Shown here one piece after another: positions 25,548 through 35,058 of a stretch of 64,000 nucleotides of DNA. Location of the stretch: the NCBI RefSeq assembly GCF_041276405.1, contig NZ_JBGGGT010000001.1:851501-915500 (forward strand). The letters are read 5' to 3'. The notes under the pieces are model-generated. The model was not told the DNA's origin and did no database searches. It saw only the letters and a program-made list of their open reading frames with translations. Numbering within the stretch: position 1 is the stretch's first letter; every line of letters begins with the position of its first letter. Position numbers and translations under genes: made by a program. Source of the DNA: Microvirga sp. TS319 (lineage in GTDB: Bacteria; Pseudomonadota; Alphaproteobacteria; Rhizobiales; Beijerinckiaceae).

Positions 25548-25912
25548 CCAGTGGGGACCGGGCGGAGGCATATGTGAGGGATGAAGAAGGCCCGTCACCC
25601 TCGCTGCACCGGCCACTGCTTTCCGGCTGAGGTGATCCGTCATGCTGTCTGGCTTTACTTTCGGTTCCCGATCAGCCTGCGCATGGTCAAGGAGATGGAT
25701 CGCGGCTTGAGGTATCCTGGTCAGCTATGAGACGGTCCCGCAACGGGCGCTGACGTTCGGTCGTAGGAGACCTGCAGCGGTTCACCTCGGTCTTTTCAGC
25801 CGTCAGAAACCAGGTCGTCCCCTTCATTCCCGCCGCTCTGCCCTGGAGCATCCACTTTCATCGCCTTCAGGCTATCGCGGCTTGGATAGCCGCGGCGGGC
25901 GTGCTCGCGTGA
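25532..25912 (+). pseudogene. IS6-family insertion sequence remnant
   Basis: The left end GGCACCGTCAGCTTAACC (25532-25549) looks like an IS6-type terminal repeat. From 25605 one frame reads HCFPAEVIRHAVWLYFRFPI then SLRMV, the start of an IS6 transposase. It shifts near 25710 into GILVSYETVPQRALTFGR, and after an internal deletion reads VFSAVRNQVVPF and HFHRLQAIAAWIAAAG to a stop at 25912. The catalytic middle is missing, and no right-hand terminal repeat is evident. It is inactive, and it marks a junction between the MFS gene and the peptide transporter operon. Confidence 0.8.
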
Positions 25913-25943
25913 AACCGGCAAAGCAGGGTTCGTTGCGCACGCC

Positions 25944-26978
25944 TCAGGTTACCGTGACATTATCGTTTCTCATGCTCTCCGACATTGCGGCCACTTCCTC
26001 GCCCCGGTGACAGCGGACCACATGTCCGGCAATCAGCCGGGCCGGCGGAGCGGCGCTCCGGCAGGTCTCGACCGCCATCGGGCAACGAGTGGAAAAGCTG
26101 CAGCCCGGCGGCGGCGACAACGGGTCGGGAAGGTCGCCCTCAATGCTCGCCGCCTCGCGCCGATGTTCAGGATTGGCCTCCGGAATCGCCGACAGGAGAC
26201 CCCGCGTGTAGGGGTGACCGGGGGACTCGAATATGGAGTCGGCATCGGCGAGCTCGACGATTTGGCCAAGATACATCACTCCGATGCGCTGGCTGACATA
26301 GCGCACGACATCGAGGTCATGAGCGATGAAGATGTAAGCGAGGCCGAGGCGCTCGCGCAACTCGACAAAGAGGTTGATGATCTGCGCCTGCACCGAGGCG
26401 TCGAGAGCGGAGACCGGCTCATCCGCAACGAGGATACGTGGCTCGACCGCCAGAGCACGCGCAATGGAGAACCGCTGGCGCTGGCCGCCGCTAAGAGCGT
26501 GTGGCAGGCGGTGCTTCAAAGCAGGCGACAGGCCGACCGTATCCATGAGTTCGTCAACCCGGCTGCTGCGCTCGCCGGCGCCCTTGCGCAGGCCGTGGAC
26601 AAGTAATACCTCGTCGAGCGCCTGTGCCAGCGTCATGCGCGGATTGAGCGAGGAATAGGGATCCTGGAAAATCATCTGAATGGCGCGGCTGCGCTCCAGC
26701 CGAGTTCCTGTTTCGAGGAACGGCCGACCGGCGTACAGAACCTCGCCTTCATCGGGCTTGTAGAAACCCGTGATGCAGCGCCCGAGCGTGGATTTGCCGC
26801 AGCCGCTCTCGCCGACGATGCCGAGCGTCTCACCGGCACGGAGCGTCAGCGAAACGTCGCGTACCGCGCGTAGCACCCGCGTACCGCGCCCGGTCAGAAG
26901 GCCGGCGATAGATGTCTTCGACTTGAAGGACTTGCTGATTCCCTTCAGCTCCAGGATAGGCGCGCCGGACCAGGTCAT
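25944..26978 (-). CDS. Peptide-type ABC importer ATPase, DppF/OppF type
   Basis: A 344-aa ATPase. Walker A is GESGCGKST, the signature is LSGGQRQRFSIARAL, Walker B is ILVADEPVSALD, and the switch region is FIAHDLDVVRYVS. The C-terminal oligopeptide-transporter domain has cysteines in PGCSFSTRCPMA and ETCRSAAPP. It overlaps the upstream DppD-type gene by ATGA and is the last gene of a five-component importer on the minus strand. It powers uptake of a peptide or similar solute. Confidence 0.93.
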   Translation of the reverse strand: MTWSGAPILELKGISKSFKSKTSIAGLLTGRGTRVLRAVRDVSLTLRAGETLGIVGESGCGKSTLGRCITGFYKPDEGEVLYAGRPFLETGTRLERSRAIQMIFQDPYSSLNPRMTLAQALDEVLLVHGLRKGAGERSSRVDELMDTVGLSPALKHRLPHALSGGQRQRFSIARALAVEPRILVADEPVSALDASVQAQIINLFVELRERLGLAYIFIAHDLDVVRYVSQRIGVMYLGQIVELADADSIFESPGHPYTRGLLSAIPEANPEHRREAASIEGDLPDPLSPPPGCSFSTRCPMAVETCRSAAPPARLIAGHVVRCHRGEEVAAMSESMRNDNVTVT

Positions 26979-27964
26979 GGGACAGCTCCCCTGAGGTCGG
27001 CAACGCGCAGGCAGGCGCTGGTGTGATCGGCGCCGAGATCGACAGGCGGCGGCACCTGGCTGCGGCAGGCCTCAATCGCCATGGGACAGCGCGGATGGAA
27101 ACGGCAGCCTGCCGGCGGATTCGCGAGGTCGGGCGGTGAGCCCCCGATCGGCAGCAGCGGCTTGCGGCTGGCGCCGGCGGGCAGCGCCCCCAGGAGGGCG
27201 CGGGTATAGGGATGGCTTGGCCGGGTGAAGATTTCGCGCACTGACCCGGACTCGACGATCCGTCCTGCATACATCACGCCGACCTTGTCGCAGGTTTGAG
27301 CCACCACGCCAAGGTCGTGGGTGACGAGCAGTACGCCGGTGCCGGTCTCGCGGCGCATCCTGAGGATCAGCTTGAGGATCTGATCCTGCACGGTGACGTC
27401 GAGTGCCGTCGTCGGCTCATCGGCGATGAGGAGCCGGGGATGGCAGGCGAGCGCCATGGCGATGAGGACGCGCTGGCGCATGCCGCCGCTGAACTGGTGC
27501 GGGTAGGAATCGACACGCGCGGCTGGGTTGGGCACGCCGACCTGGCCAAGCAGTTCCAGAACGCGGGCGCGCACGGCTGCGCCGCGCAGAGACTGGTGGC
27601 GGCGCAGCACCTCGCCGATCTGCGTCCCAATGGACATGGTCGGATTGAGCGCGGTCATCGGGTCTTGGAAGATCATCGAGATGGCCGCGCCGCGGATCTC
27701 AGAGAGCTTGGCTTCCGGCAGTCTCGCGAGGTCGACGCCCTCGAACAGGATCTCGCCATTGTCGATTCCCGCCGAGGCCCCGGCGAACAGGCGGATGATC
27801 GAGCGGCAAGTCACGCTCTTGCCGCTGCCGGATTCCCCTACGAGGCCAAAGACCTCCCCTTGGCCGACGTCGAAGGAGACGTTGTCGACGACGTTGACGC
27901 GCTTGCCGATTTTGCCGAAGCCGACGCGCAGGTGGCGGACGCTGAGCAGAGGCGTGGTGGTCAT
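26975..27964 (-). CDS. Peptide-type ABC importer ATPase, DppD/OppD type
   Basis: A 329-aa ATPase with Walker [10 protein letters not shown], signature [15 protein letters not shown], Walker [13 protein letters not shown] and switch [10 protein letters not shown]. The C-terminal oligo_HPY domain contains [17 protein letters not shown]. The start overlaps the end of the permease gene upstream (ATGA), and the stop overlaps the DppF-type start. It forms a heterodimer with the DppF-type subunit. Confidence 0.93.
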   Translation of the reverse strand: MTTTPLLSVRHLRVGFGKIGKRVNVVDNVSFDVGQGEVFGLVGESGSGKSVTCRSIIRLFAGASAGIDNGEILFEGVDLARLPEAKLSEIRGAAISMIFQDPMTALNPTMSIGTQIGEVLRRHQSLRGAAVRARVLELLGQVGVPNPAARVDSYPHQFSGGMRQRVLIAMALACHPRLLIADEPTTALDVTVQDQILKLILRMRRETGTGVLLVTHDLGVVAQTCDKVGVMYAGRIVESGSVREIFTRPSHPYTRALLGALPAGASRKPLLPIGGSPPDLANPPAGCRFHPRCPMAIEACRSQVPPPVDLGADHTSACLRVADLRGAVP

Positions 27965-28842
27965 GACTTCGGCCTGAGGAAATCGTCAAGACCGTCGCTG
28001 ATCAATGCGAAGGTGATGCCAACATAGATGATGGCCAGGCCCGGAAAGATCGTGATCCAGGGAGCGTCGAAGATAAAGTTGCGACCCTCGGCGACCATCA
28101 CACCCCATTCGGCCTGAGGCGGCTGGATACCGAGACCGAGGAAACCGAGCGAGGTCACGGCCAGAATGGTGAGGATCACGTCGGACATGGCGAAGACGAT
28201 CGCCGGCGTGATGACGTTGGGGATGAGGTGCCGGAACACGATACGGGCATGGCTGAAGCCCAGCATCCTGGCTGCCTGGACATATTCGAGCTCGCGCGCC
28301 AGCAGCACCTCGCCGCGCACGATCCGGGCGAACGAGATCCACACCACCAGAGTGAAGGCCAGGTACATGTTCCCGACGCTCGGGCCCAGCGATCCGACGA
28401 TGGCGATCACCAGGACATAGAAGGGGAAGGCCCAGACGATGTCGATGATGCGCATCACCACCGCGTCGAAGATGCCGCCGATATAGGCGGACACCGCCCC
28501 GATAATCGAGCCGATCAGGAAGGGCAGGGCAACGCAAACCGCGGCGATTTCAAGGTCGGTGCGCGAGGCTTCCAGCACCCGGACGAGGATGTCGCGACCG
28601 AGATTGTCGGTGCCGAACCAGTGGGCCGCGCTCGGCGGCATCATCGCGTCGTCGAGGGACACCTCGTTGGGATCAAAGCCGCTCAGCATCGGGCCGATCA
28701 CGGTAGCGATCAGCAGCAGGGTCAGCATGATCGACCCGGCCAGGAACGAAGGCGAGCGGCGCACGCGTTCCCAGACGCCGCTTCGCCAGGATCGCGGGCG
28801 AAACGGCACCGGCAGGGGACTGGAATGAGGCACCGTCGTCAT
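27961..28842 (-). CDS. Peptide-type ABC importer permease, DppC type
   Basis: A 293-aa inner-membrane permease. An N-terminal cytoplasmic stretch precedes the first helix (FLAGSIMLTLLLIATVIGPML), followed by about five more helices. SAAHWFGTDNLGRDILVRVL is the DppC/OppC signature, and the EAA loop is AARMLGFSHARIVFRHLIPN. Both ends overlap neighbouring genes by four bases. Confidence 0.93.
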   Translation of the reverse strand: MTTVPHSSPLPVPFRPRSWRSGVWERVRRSPSFLAGSIMLTLLLIATVIGPMLSGFDPNEVSLDDAMMPPSAAHWFGTDNLGRDILVRVLEASRTDLEIAAVCVALPFLIGSIIGAVSAYIGGIFDAVVMRIIDIVWAFPFYVLVIAIVGSLGPSVGNMYLAFTLVVWISFARIVRGEVLLARELEYVQAARMLGFSHARIVFRHLIPNVITPAIVFAMSDVILTILAVTSLGFLGLGIQPPQAEWGVMVAEGRNFIFDAPWITIFPGLAIIYVGITFALISDGLDDFLRPKS

Positions 28843-29777
28843 AGCCGGACCCTCGGGTCTGCGAGCGCATAGGCGATGTCGGTCAAGGCGTTGATCACCA
28901 CGACCAGGACGGCGAAGGTGACGGTGAGGCCCTGCACCATGGGGTAGTCGCGCGCCGCGATGGATGAGACCAGAAGGTAGCCGAGCCCTGGAATGCCAAA
29001 AATGGATTCGATCACGACCGTGCCGCCGATGATCCAGCTCGTGTGCACGCCGAGGACGGAGATTGTCGAAATCAGGGAGTTACGCAGGACATGTTTCAGC
29101 ATCACCGCCTTGACGGTCAACCCCTTGGCCCGGGCCGTGTCGATATAATCGGCTCGCATGACGGCAATGATGCTGCTGCGCAGCGCCCGAATTGTCAGGG
29201 CCGCCGTCGAGAGGGCGATGACGAAGGCGGGCAGGGCGAGATGGTGCAGCCGGTCAAGGAAGCCGTTGCCGTATCCGGAGACTGGGAAGAGACGCCATTC
29301 GAGGCTCAGGAGCAGCACCAGGAGCGTGCCGAGCCAGAAAGAGGGCATCGACATCGCGACGACGAACAGGCCCTTGATGGTGACATCGAAGGGACCGTCC
29401 TTGTCGACCGCAGCCAGCATGGCGAGCGGGACCGTTAGGATGATGGCGATGATCGTGCTGAGGCCGACAAGAGCCAGCGTGGCCCAGATCCGCTCCAGGA
29501 TCAGTCCGCCGACCGGCTGGCGATATGCGATGGACTGCCCAAAGCTGCCGCGGAGAAGATCGAACAGGAAGGAGAGGTATTGGTGCCACAGCGGCGCGTC
29601 GAGGCCGAGCTGTGCGTTGAGCTTGGCGATATCCTCGGCGGTGCCACGGCTGCCCAGGATCAATGTTGCAGGATCACCGGGAAGCACGCGCAGGAGCAGG
29701 AAGGCTGCCAGCGTGATGCCGAGCAGGACCGGTACGAGCTGCATCAGCCGCACGGCGGTGAAGCGCAGGATATCCAT
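28839..29777 (-). CDS. Peptide-type ABC importer permease, DppB type
   Basis: A 312-aa inner-membrane permease. It opens MDILRFTAVRLMQLVPVLLG, then has VLPGDPATLILG, both typical of DppB/OppB, and the EAA loop ARAKGLTVKAVMLKHVLRNS. It is the first membrane component and lies 165 nt downstream of the binding-protein gene, with a stem-loop in the gap. Confidence 0.93.
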   Translation of the reverse strand: MDILRFTAVRLMQLVPVLLGITLAAFLLLRVLPGDPATLILGSRGTAEDIAKLNAQLGLDAPLWHQYLSFLFDLLRGSFGQSIAYRQPVGGLILERIWATLALVGLSTIIAIILTVPLAMLAAVDKDGPFDVTIKGLFVVAMSMPSFWLGTLLVLLLSLEWRLFPVSGYGNGFLDRLHHLALPAFVIALSTAALTIRALRSSIIAVMRADYIDTARAKGLTVKAVMLKHVLRNSLISTISVLGVHTSWIIGGTVVIESIFGIPGLGYLLVSSIAARDYPMVQGLTVTFAVLVVVINALTDIAYALADPRVRL

Positions 29778-29923
29778 GAGGTAGCCGCGTCTTGAGTCAC
29801 GGAGAAGCTCGGATCGGAGCTTACACGATGTTCAGGAGGTCTGAAACCGTCGCGCCGTCCACGAACCGGAAAGCCCGACGGCCATTTCAGGATGACCGGC
29901 ATGCGTCGCAGTGCCCGCAATTC

Positions 29924-29941
29924 CGGGTGCCAAGGCACCCG
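29924..29941 (-). terminator. Stem-loop after the peptide-binding-protein gene
   Basis: CGGGTGCC-AA-GGCACCCG is a perfect 8-bp inverted repeat lying one base beyond the binding-protein stop (29943) on its 3' side. No T-run follows on the minus strand, so it probably acts as a partial terminator or a 3' stabiliser that raises binding-protein mRNA over permease mRNA. Confidence 0.55.
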
Positions 29942-29942
29942 C

Positions 29943-31463
29943 CTATTTCACCACCACGTCCTCGAGCCGGAAGTTCGACGTCGGCAGCACTCGGAAGTCT
30001 TCGACATTGGCGCGCGATGCATAGGTCGCCTGGGCATGGTAGAGGAAGATGAAGGGCGCCGCATCGTGCACGCGCTGCTCGATCTCCTTGAACTGCTTGC
30101 TGCGCTCGGGCCCATCAAGGGTCTGGCGCTCCAGCGCGTAAAGCTCGTTGACGCGATCGTCGTGCCATTGCGTGTGGAAGGCATTGGCGCGCTCAGGGTT
30201 GACCGAGGTGAAGCCGGTGAGCTGGTCGGGATCGATCGTATCCGATGTCGCGTAGCTCAGCGACATCTCGTAATTGCCCGCCTTCGTGGTCGAGAATTGC
30301 GAGGAGCCTTCGATGGTCTGGAGTTCTACCGTCACGCCGATCTTCTTCAGGGCCGCCTGCAGCACGGTTGCGACCTGGCGATAGGTCACGTTGCCGGCCG
30401 GAACCAGCAGCGTGGTGCTGAAGCCATTGGGATAGCCGGCCTCTGCCAAGAGGCTCTTGGCCTTGGCTTCGTCGACTGGATAGGGCTTCAGCTCCTCATT
30501 GTGGTAGGCCATGATCGGAATGGCAGCCACGGCCGGCTTGCCGTTGCCGAACAGCACGCTGCGAATGATCGCGTCTTTGTTCACCGCATAGTTCAGCGCC
30601 TGACGCACGCGCACGTCGCCGAACGGCTTCTTGGTGGTATTGAGTTGCACGAGATCGATACGGAAGACGTCCGCCGTGCCGACCTTGAGGCTGGAATCGG
30701 ATGCGAGCTTCGACATTTGATTGTACGGTACGTCAATTGTGGCGTCGATCTCGCCTGCCTGCAGTTTGAGGACACGGGCATTGTCCTCGTTGATGATGTC
30801 GAGTTCAGCCGAGTCGACGGAAGGCTTGCCGGCCTGCCAATAGTTTGGGTTCTTGGCGAGTTCGATTTTCTCGCCCTTGCTCCAGCGAGTCAGGCTGAAG
30901 GGGCCGCTTCCGATCGGATGCAGAAAGAAGTCCTTGTCCGCCTCGACCAGCTTCTTGGGAACGATCGAGGCCGAGAACAGCGCCAGATTGTTCAGCATCG
31001 GCGTGAACGGTTTGTCGAGCTTCATACGGATCGTCTTGGCGTCAACCGCCTCGAAATGGGTGATGGGCTTGAAGAAGCGAGCCCAGTCGGACTTGTCGCC
31101 GGCGGCGCGCTGCAGCGAATAGATCACGTCATCGGTTGTGACCGGATCTCCATTGGAGAACTTCGCGTCCCGTAGCGTGAAGACGTATTCGAGACCGTCT
31201 GGCGAGATCGTCCACTTCTCCGCCAAGCCCGGCGACAGATTCTTGCCGTCGGGCGTCGGACGGATGAGCTGGTCGAAGATCAGCAGTTCCGTCCAGATCG
31301 AAGGATTGTCGCTGGAAGCGATCGGGTCGAGGGTCAGCGCGTCCTCGGGGATTGCGACGCGGAATTTTGTCGTCGCTTCTGCGGCGCCGCCGAAGACGAC
31401 AGCCAGAATGAGCGGTGTGAGAACCGCACTGCGGCGGATCGTTTGCATGAATGAGCTCAGCAT
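29943..31463 (-). CDS. Peptide-type ABC importer substrate-binding protein (SBP_bac_5)
   Basis: A 506-aa periplasmic solute-binding protein of family 5. It has a signal peptide over about residues 1-30 (AVLTPLILAVVFGGAAEA). The mature start FRVAIPEDALTLDPIASSDN is typical, as are LSPGLAEKWTISPDGLEYVF and VRQALNYAVNKDAII. The ATG at 31463 follows a GGGAGG ribosome site; the open frame to 31499 is rejected, and an ATG at 31448 is an alternative. It delivers substrate to the DppBCDF-type components downstream and lies 69 nt after the serine hydrolase gene. The ligand could be a peptide, a modified amino acid or an opine-like compound. Confidence 0.92.
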   Translation of the reverse strand: MLSSFMQTIRRSAVLTPLILAVVFGGAAEATTKFRVAIPEDALTLDPIASSDNPSIWTELLIFDQLIRPTPDGKNLSPGLAEKWTISPDGLEYVFTLRDAKFSNGDPVTTDDVIYSLQRAAGDKSDWARFFKPITHFEAVDAKTIRMKLDKPFTPMLNNLALFSASIVPKKLVEADKDFFLHPIGSGPFSLTRWSKGEKIELAKNPNYWQAGKPSVDSAELDIINEDNARVLKLQAGEIDATIDVPYNQMSKLASDSSLKVGTADVFRIDLVQLNTTKKPFGDVRVRQALNYAVNKDAIIRSVLFGNGKPAVAAIPIMAYHNEELKPYPVDEAKAKSLLAEAGYPNGFSTTLLVPAGNVTYRQVATVLQAALKKIGVTVELQTIEGSSQFSTTKAGNYEMSLSYATSDTIDPDQLTGFTSVNPERANAFHTQWHDDRVNELYALERQTLDGPERSKQFKEIEQRVHDAAPFIFLYHAQATYASRANVEDFRVLPTSNFRLEDVVVK

Positions 31464-31532
31464 GATCGTCTTCCTCCCTCGGCCCGGCGCTCCGCGCACG
31501 GTTTAATCTTCAATGCGGTCGCCCGCTCGCGC

Positions 31533-32663
31533 TCAATTCATTGGCAGCCCTTGGACAAGGGCACAGGTTGCGGCGGCCAGCGTCGGCAGGACCTCGAGAT
31601 TGACGCTGATCTCGCGACCGTAGGTGAATACAGCAAGCGTGAACTGCCGCCCTCCAGCCAGCTCGACATAGGCGGCATCGTGCCGCCGGTAGCTCGCTGT
31701 CGGATCGCCGGTCCAACCGGTCCAGCCCGCCTTCGACCAGAGCTTGGCACTAGGCGGCAATCCGGCGCCGAAGTATCCGACGATCTGACCATTTGGTTCG
31801 TCACGGACGAAATCGGCATCGTGAGGTCGCCAGAGATAGTCCCGTACGATCTTGGAGCGCGCCGATGTTACGGCCCTTCCAGTCATGACGGCATGAAAGA
31901 GGCGCACCGTCGCATCCGTGGTCAGGCGGTTGTGATTGGCGCCGTTTAGGCCGACAAAAACCTGCTCGCGGCCATAGCGCTGATCATCCATCAGTTTCTG
32001 GCAAAGATTGATGGGCTCGAGTTCGGGCCACCCGAAGTCGGCGAAGAATCGGTTTACCCAGTTGCGATGGTACACCCACTCCGCCATCGCTTCCGGCGCC
32101 AGCAGGGTGTCGCCTGTCGTCTCGGTCACCAAGTCGATGACATAATTGGTTGCAGTGTTGCTGGAAACGTGGATCATATCCCGCATCGCACGCGAGAGTT
32201 CCTCGTGCGGCTGGATCAATCCCTCCTCTAACCGTTGCTGGGCGGCAACGAGATAAAAGAGCTTGACGACGCTGCAGGGATAGAAGGTCTGCGAGCCGTG
32301 TATCGCGAAGCGGGCCGGTGGGTCGCCCTCCGGCTGCCCGTCGAGGGGCTTTTCGTGCACCAGCAGGGTGAGGGCGAACCCCTCGCGCGTCAGGCCGTAC
32401 GAGCCGAAGCGCGCCAGCATCGCCTCGACTAGCGACCTTCCAGCATCGTCGAGAGCCCGATCTTTCCGAAACCACATCAACGCCTCTCCGAGCCGCGCCA
32501 GGACAGCATGACTGCCTTCGCCCAGTGCTGAAGGCGTCCGTTCGGCGCCAAGAGCCATGATCGTCAGGGCGGCAGCACTCATCACGCGGCTTGGGTGCTT
32601 TAGTGGGCGCCCGTCACCGCTCTCAACGTGAGGACCGTAGAAACGGCGTAACCAATCAGTCAA
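31533..32663 (-). CDS. Serine hydrolase, class A beta-lactamase-like
   Basis: A 376-aa protein with the three penicillin-binding/beta-lactamase motifs: SxxK as Ser131-Val-Val-Lys134 in YPCSVVKLFYL, an SxN element as Ser167/Ser168-Asn169 in HVSSNTATNYV, and a KTG-like K-A-G in WSKAGWTG. No convincing signal peptide is visible, so it may act in the cytoplasm on an imported peptide or amide rather than as a resistance enzyme. The likely start is the TTG at 32663, weakly preceded by GAAAG; an ATG at 32582 would remove 27 residues. It is the first gene of the unit with the peptide importer, suggesting that it processes the imported substrate (inference). Confidence 0.78.
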   Translation of the reverse strand: MTDWLRRFYGPHVESGDGRPLKHPSRVMSAAALTIMALGAERTPSALGEGSHAVLARLGEALMWFRKDRALDDAGRSLVEAMLARFGSYGLTREGFALTLLVHEKPLDGQPEGDPPARFAIHGSQTFYPCSVVKLFYLVAAQQRLEEGLIQPHEELSRAMRDMIHVSSNTATNYVIDLVTETTGDTLLAPEAMAEWVYHRNWVNRFFADFGWPELEPINLCQKLMDDQRYGREQVFVGLNGANHNRLTTDATVRLFHAVMTGRAVTSARSKIVRDYLWRPHDADFVRDEPNGQIVGYFGAGLPPSAKLWSKAGWTGWTGDPTASYRRHDAAYVELAGGRQFTLAVFTYGREISVNLEVLPTLAAATCALVQGLPMN

Positions 32664-33475
32664 TTGGATCTTTCGGGACCTATCACCATTCGCCGAATTT
32701 ACGCCTTGGTAATCTATGCAGCGACGAAAGATACGGCGCTATTCAGATGGCAGACCTTCGCCCTTGCGTTACACCGCAATCCGGTATGGTCCGCCCGAAC
32801 AGTAGCGCGCTCGGCTTGGGCGATCATGGCCTGGGCGACCATCACTTCCTCAACCTCGATACCCATGTCGTCTGGACTGCCGAGCAGCGCCTGACGCTCC
32901 CCAGGGACTCAGAAGCTCTCGACGTGCCATCACTCATCCCCTACACTTGGTGCCAGTCCCTTCGGCGGTCCGGACGAACTGCCTGATCTTGGTTCGTCGA
33001 ACGGGAAGGGGGCGAGCAGCCCCGACAGACGAGAGTTTCTGTTTCGTTCCAGCTTGGAGAGGGTTCGGGAGCAGTTCTTGTGTCGGCACCGTCAATGTAA
33101 CCAAGTAGAATCCGTCTCCCGGCGATTTCAACTATTCCCCGGTATGTCAAAGCCACTGAAAATGCATGACCGTATCGAGCTTGAATACAGGAAATAACAA
33201 GTAAAAGCGTTGGTCGAGCGGTGCCGCTGGGAGTTTGCCGCCTATCCTAGTCTCGTACCCCGCGAGGCCCAAACGTCATCAACAATCCCATCTTCCAACG
33301 GGCACCATCCAGACATGACAACACCTTCGGCGGTTATCTCACTCGGTTGGAACCACCATTGACGAGAGGTTGTTGTCGCCTGGAGACCATTTCGGCCGTG
33401 ACTGTGGCGCGCGGCCAGTTTCGGGCTGTGGCGGAGCGGAGCCGGCCTTCGCAGTCAACAGAGCAAGGAGGCCAT
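32664..33475. other. Long gene-free region holding a MITE-like element
   Basis: About 810 bases between divergent operons. Apart from the element at 33085-33225 I find no supportable gene. A plus-strand open frame across 32591-32986 has no ribosome site or recognisable domain. Promoters for the serine hydrolase and pao operons must lie here. Confidence 0.5.
33085..33225. mobile_element. MITE-like element with IS6-like ends, copy A
   Basis: A 141-bp non-coding element starting GGCACCGTCAATGTAACC and ending in the inverse GGTCGAGCGGTGCC. It aligns along its whole length with 54846-54987, including the shared blocks CTATTCCCCGG, TCAAAGC, TGAAAATGC and GTAAAAGCGTT. The right end has drifted more than the left. 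It looks like an old miniature element mobilised by an IS6-type transposase. Confidence 0.65.
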
Positions 33476-34108
33476 ATGTCGGATCATGGCGAGCCGAATG
33501 TGAATCGGCGCGAGGTGATGGTCGGTGCTGGGGCCTGTGCGGCGCTCGCGGCGGCGCCGTCGGTGAGGGCGCAACCCGCCCCGGGTGGGACGCCGGTGAT
33601 GACACAGGTTTCGTTCAACGTGAACGGGCAGGTTCGCACGCTCGAGCTCGACACCCGTACGACGCTCCTCGACGCTCTCCGGGAGCACCTTCATCTCACG
33701 GGCACCAAGAAGGGCTGCGATCACGGCCAATGTGGAGCTTGCACGGTCGTGGTCGATGGGCGGCGGATCAATTCCTGTCTGACTCTCGCCGTGATGCACC
33801 AGGGCAGCGCGGTCACGTCGATCGAGGGGCTCGGCACGCCGGATGACCTGCATCCGATGCAGGCGGCGTTCGTCAAGCACGACGGCTATCAGTGCGGCTA
33901 CTGCACGCCCGGACAGATATGCTCGGCCGTGGCGGTGCTGGACGAAATCAAAGCCGGGATTCCGAGCCATGTCACGGCCGATCTCACCGCCCCGGTGCAG
34001 CTCAGCGAGGCCGAGCTCCGCGAACGAATGAGCGGCAATCTCTGCCGGTGCGGCGCTTACTCCAACATCGTCGAGGCCATCGTCGAGGTCGCCGGGAGGC
34101 AGGGATGA
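33476..34108 (+). CDS. paoA: Aldehyde oxidoreductase [2Fe-2S] subunit, PaoA-like, Tat-exported
   Basis: A 210-aa iron-sulfur subunit of a periplasmic molybdenum aldehyde oxidoreductase. A Tat signal is present ([20 protein letters not shown], twin arginine at residues 11-12). The plant-type [2Fe-2S] cluster cysteines are in [20 protein letters not shown] and the following SC, and the second cluster ligands are in QCGYCTPGQ and [16 protein letters not shown] precedes the ATG. It overlaps the FAD subunit gene by ATGA. The Tat signal on this subunit carries the folded heterotrimer across the membrane, as in E. coli PaoABC. Confidence 0.92.
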   Translation: MSDHGEPNVNRREVMVGAGACAALAAAPSVRAQPAPGGTPVMTQVSFNVNGQVRTLELDTRTTLLDALREHLHLTGTKKGCDHGQCGACTVVVDGRRINSCLTLAVMHQGSAVTSIEGLGTPDDLHPMQAAFVKHDGYQCGYCTPGQICSAVAVLDEIKAGIPSHVTADLTAPVQLSEAELRERMSGNLCRCGAYSNIVEAIVEVAGRQG

Positions 34109-35055
34109 GAGCTTTCACATATGAGCGCGCCAATGCGCCCATCGAGGCAGCTGCCGCCGTCGCACGCATGCCCGGCGCGAAGTTCATCGCGGGCGGCACG
34201 AATCTGCTCGACCTGATGAAACTGCAGATCGAGACCCCCACCCACCTCGTCGATGTGAACGGTCTGAAGCTCGACGCCATCGAGCCAACCCCGGATGGCG
34301 GGCTTCGCATCGGCGCGCTCGTCCGTAACACCGACCTTGCCGCCGATGAGCGCGTCCGACGCGACTACGGTGTCCTGTCACGGGCGCTGCTCGCTGGCGC
34401 GTCCGGCCAGTTGCGCAACCGGGCCACGACGGCAGGGAACCTTCTCCAGCGCACCCGCTGCCCCTACTTCTATGACACCGATCAGCCTTGCAACAAACGA
34501 CAGCCCGGCAGCGGCTGCTCGGCCATTGGCGGGTTCAGCCGACAGCTCGGCATCATTGGGGTGAGCGATGCCTGCATCGCCACCAACCCGAGCGACATGG
34601 CGGTAGCCATGCGGGCGCTCGACGCGACGGTCGAGACCGTGCGGCCCGACGGCGCTATCCGGACGATCCCGATTGCTGAGTTTCACCGCCTGCCCGACGA
34701 CACCCCCCACGTGGAGACGGCGCTGGAGCCGGGTGAGCTCATCACGGCACTGACCTTGCCACCGCCCATCGGCGGCCGGCAGATCTACCGCAAGGTGCGA
34801 GACCGCGCATCTTACGCCTTTGCTCTCGTCGCGGTGGCGGCGATCATTCAGCAGGACGGCACAGGACGCGTTGCTGTGGGCGGCGTGGCGCATAAACCTT
34901 GGCGGATCGAAGAGGCCGAATCCGATCTGCCGCGCGGACCCAAGATTGTGACTGAACAGCTGCTCGCCGATGCCAAGCCGACCCATGACAACGCATTCAA
35001 GGTATCCCTGGTCGAGCGCACGCTCGGCGCGGTACTCTCAGAAGCGAGGAGCTGA
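34105..35055 (+). CDS. paoB: Aldehyde oxidoreductase FAD subunit, PaoB-like
   Basis: A 316-aa FAD-binding subunit of the molybdopterin dehydrogenase family. The FAD-binding segment is [17 protein letters not shown], and [20 protein letters not shown] is typical. Four cysteines ([20 protein letters not shown], then SGC and DAC) match the extra [4Fe-4S] site seen in PaoB but not in eukaryotic xanthine dehydrogenases. It has no export signal of its own. It lies between the iron-sulfur and molybdenum subunits, with ATGA overlap upstream and three bases before the next gene. Confidence 0.92.
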   Translation: MRAFTYERANAPIEAAAAVARMPGAKFIAGGTNLLDLMKLQIETPTHLVDVNGLKLDAIEPTPDGGLRIGALVRNTDLAADERVRRDYGVLSRALLAGASGQLRNRATTAGNLLQRTRCPYFYDTDQPCNKRQPGSGCSAIGGFSRQLGIIGVSDACIATNPSDMAVAMRALDATVETVRPDGAIRTIPIAEFHRLPDDTPHVETALEPGELITALTLPPPIGGRQIYRKVRDRASYAFALVAVAAIIQQDGTGRVAVGGVAHKPWRIEEAESDLPRGPKIVTEQLLADAKPTHDNAFKVSLVERTLGAVLSEARS

Positions 35056-35058
35056 GAC

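Noticed and set aside
31533..32663. Calling the serine hydrolase a beta-lactam resistance gene
   Set aside because: Motifs are shared by many serine hydrolases; there is no clear export signal and the operon context is nutritional.
32591..32986. 131-codon plus-strand ORF upstream of pao
   Set aside because: No start signal or domain; overlaps the promoter region and the end of the serine hydrolase gene.
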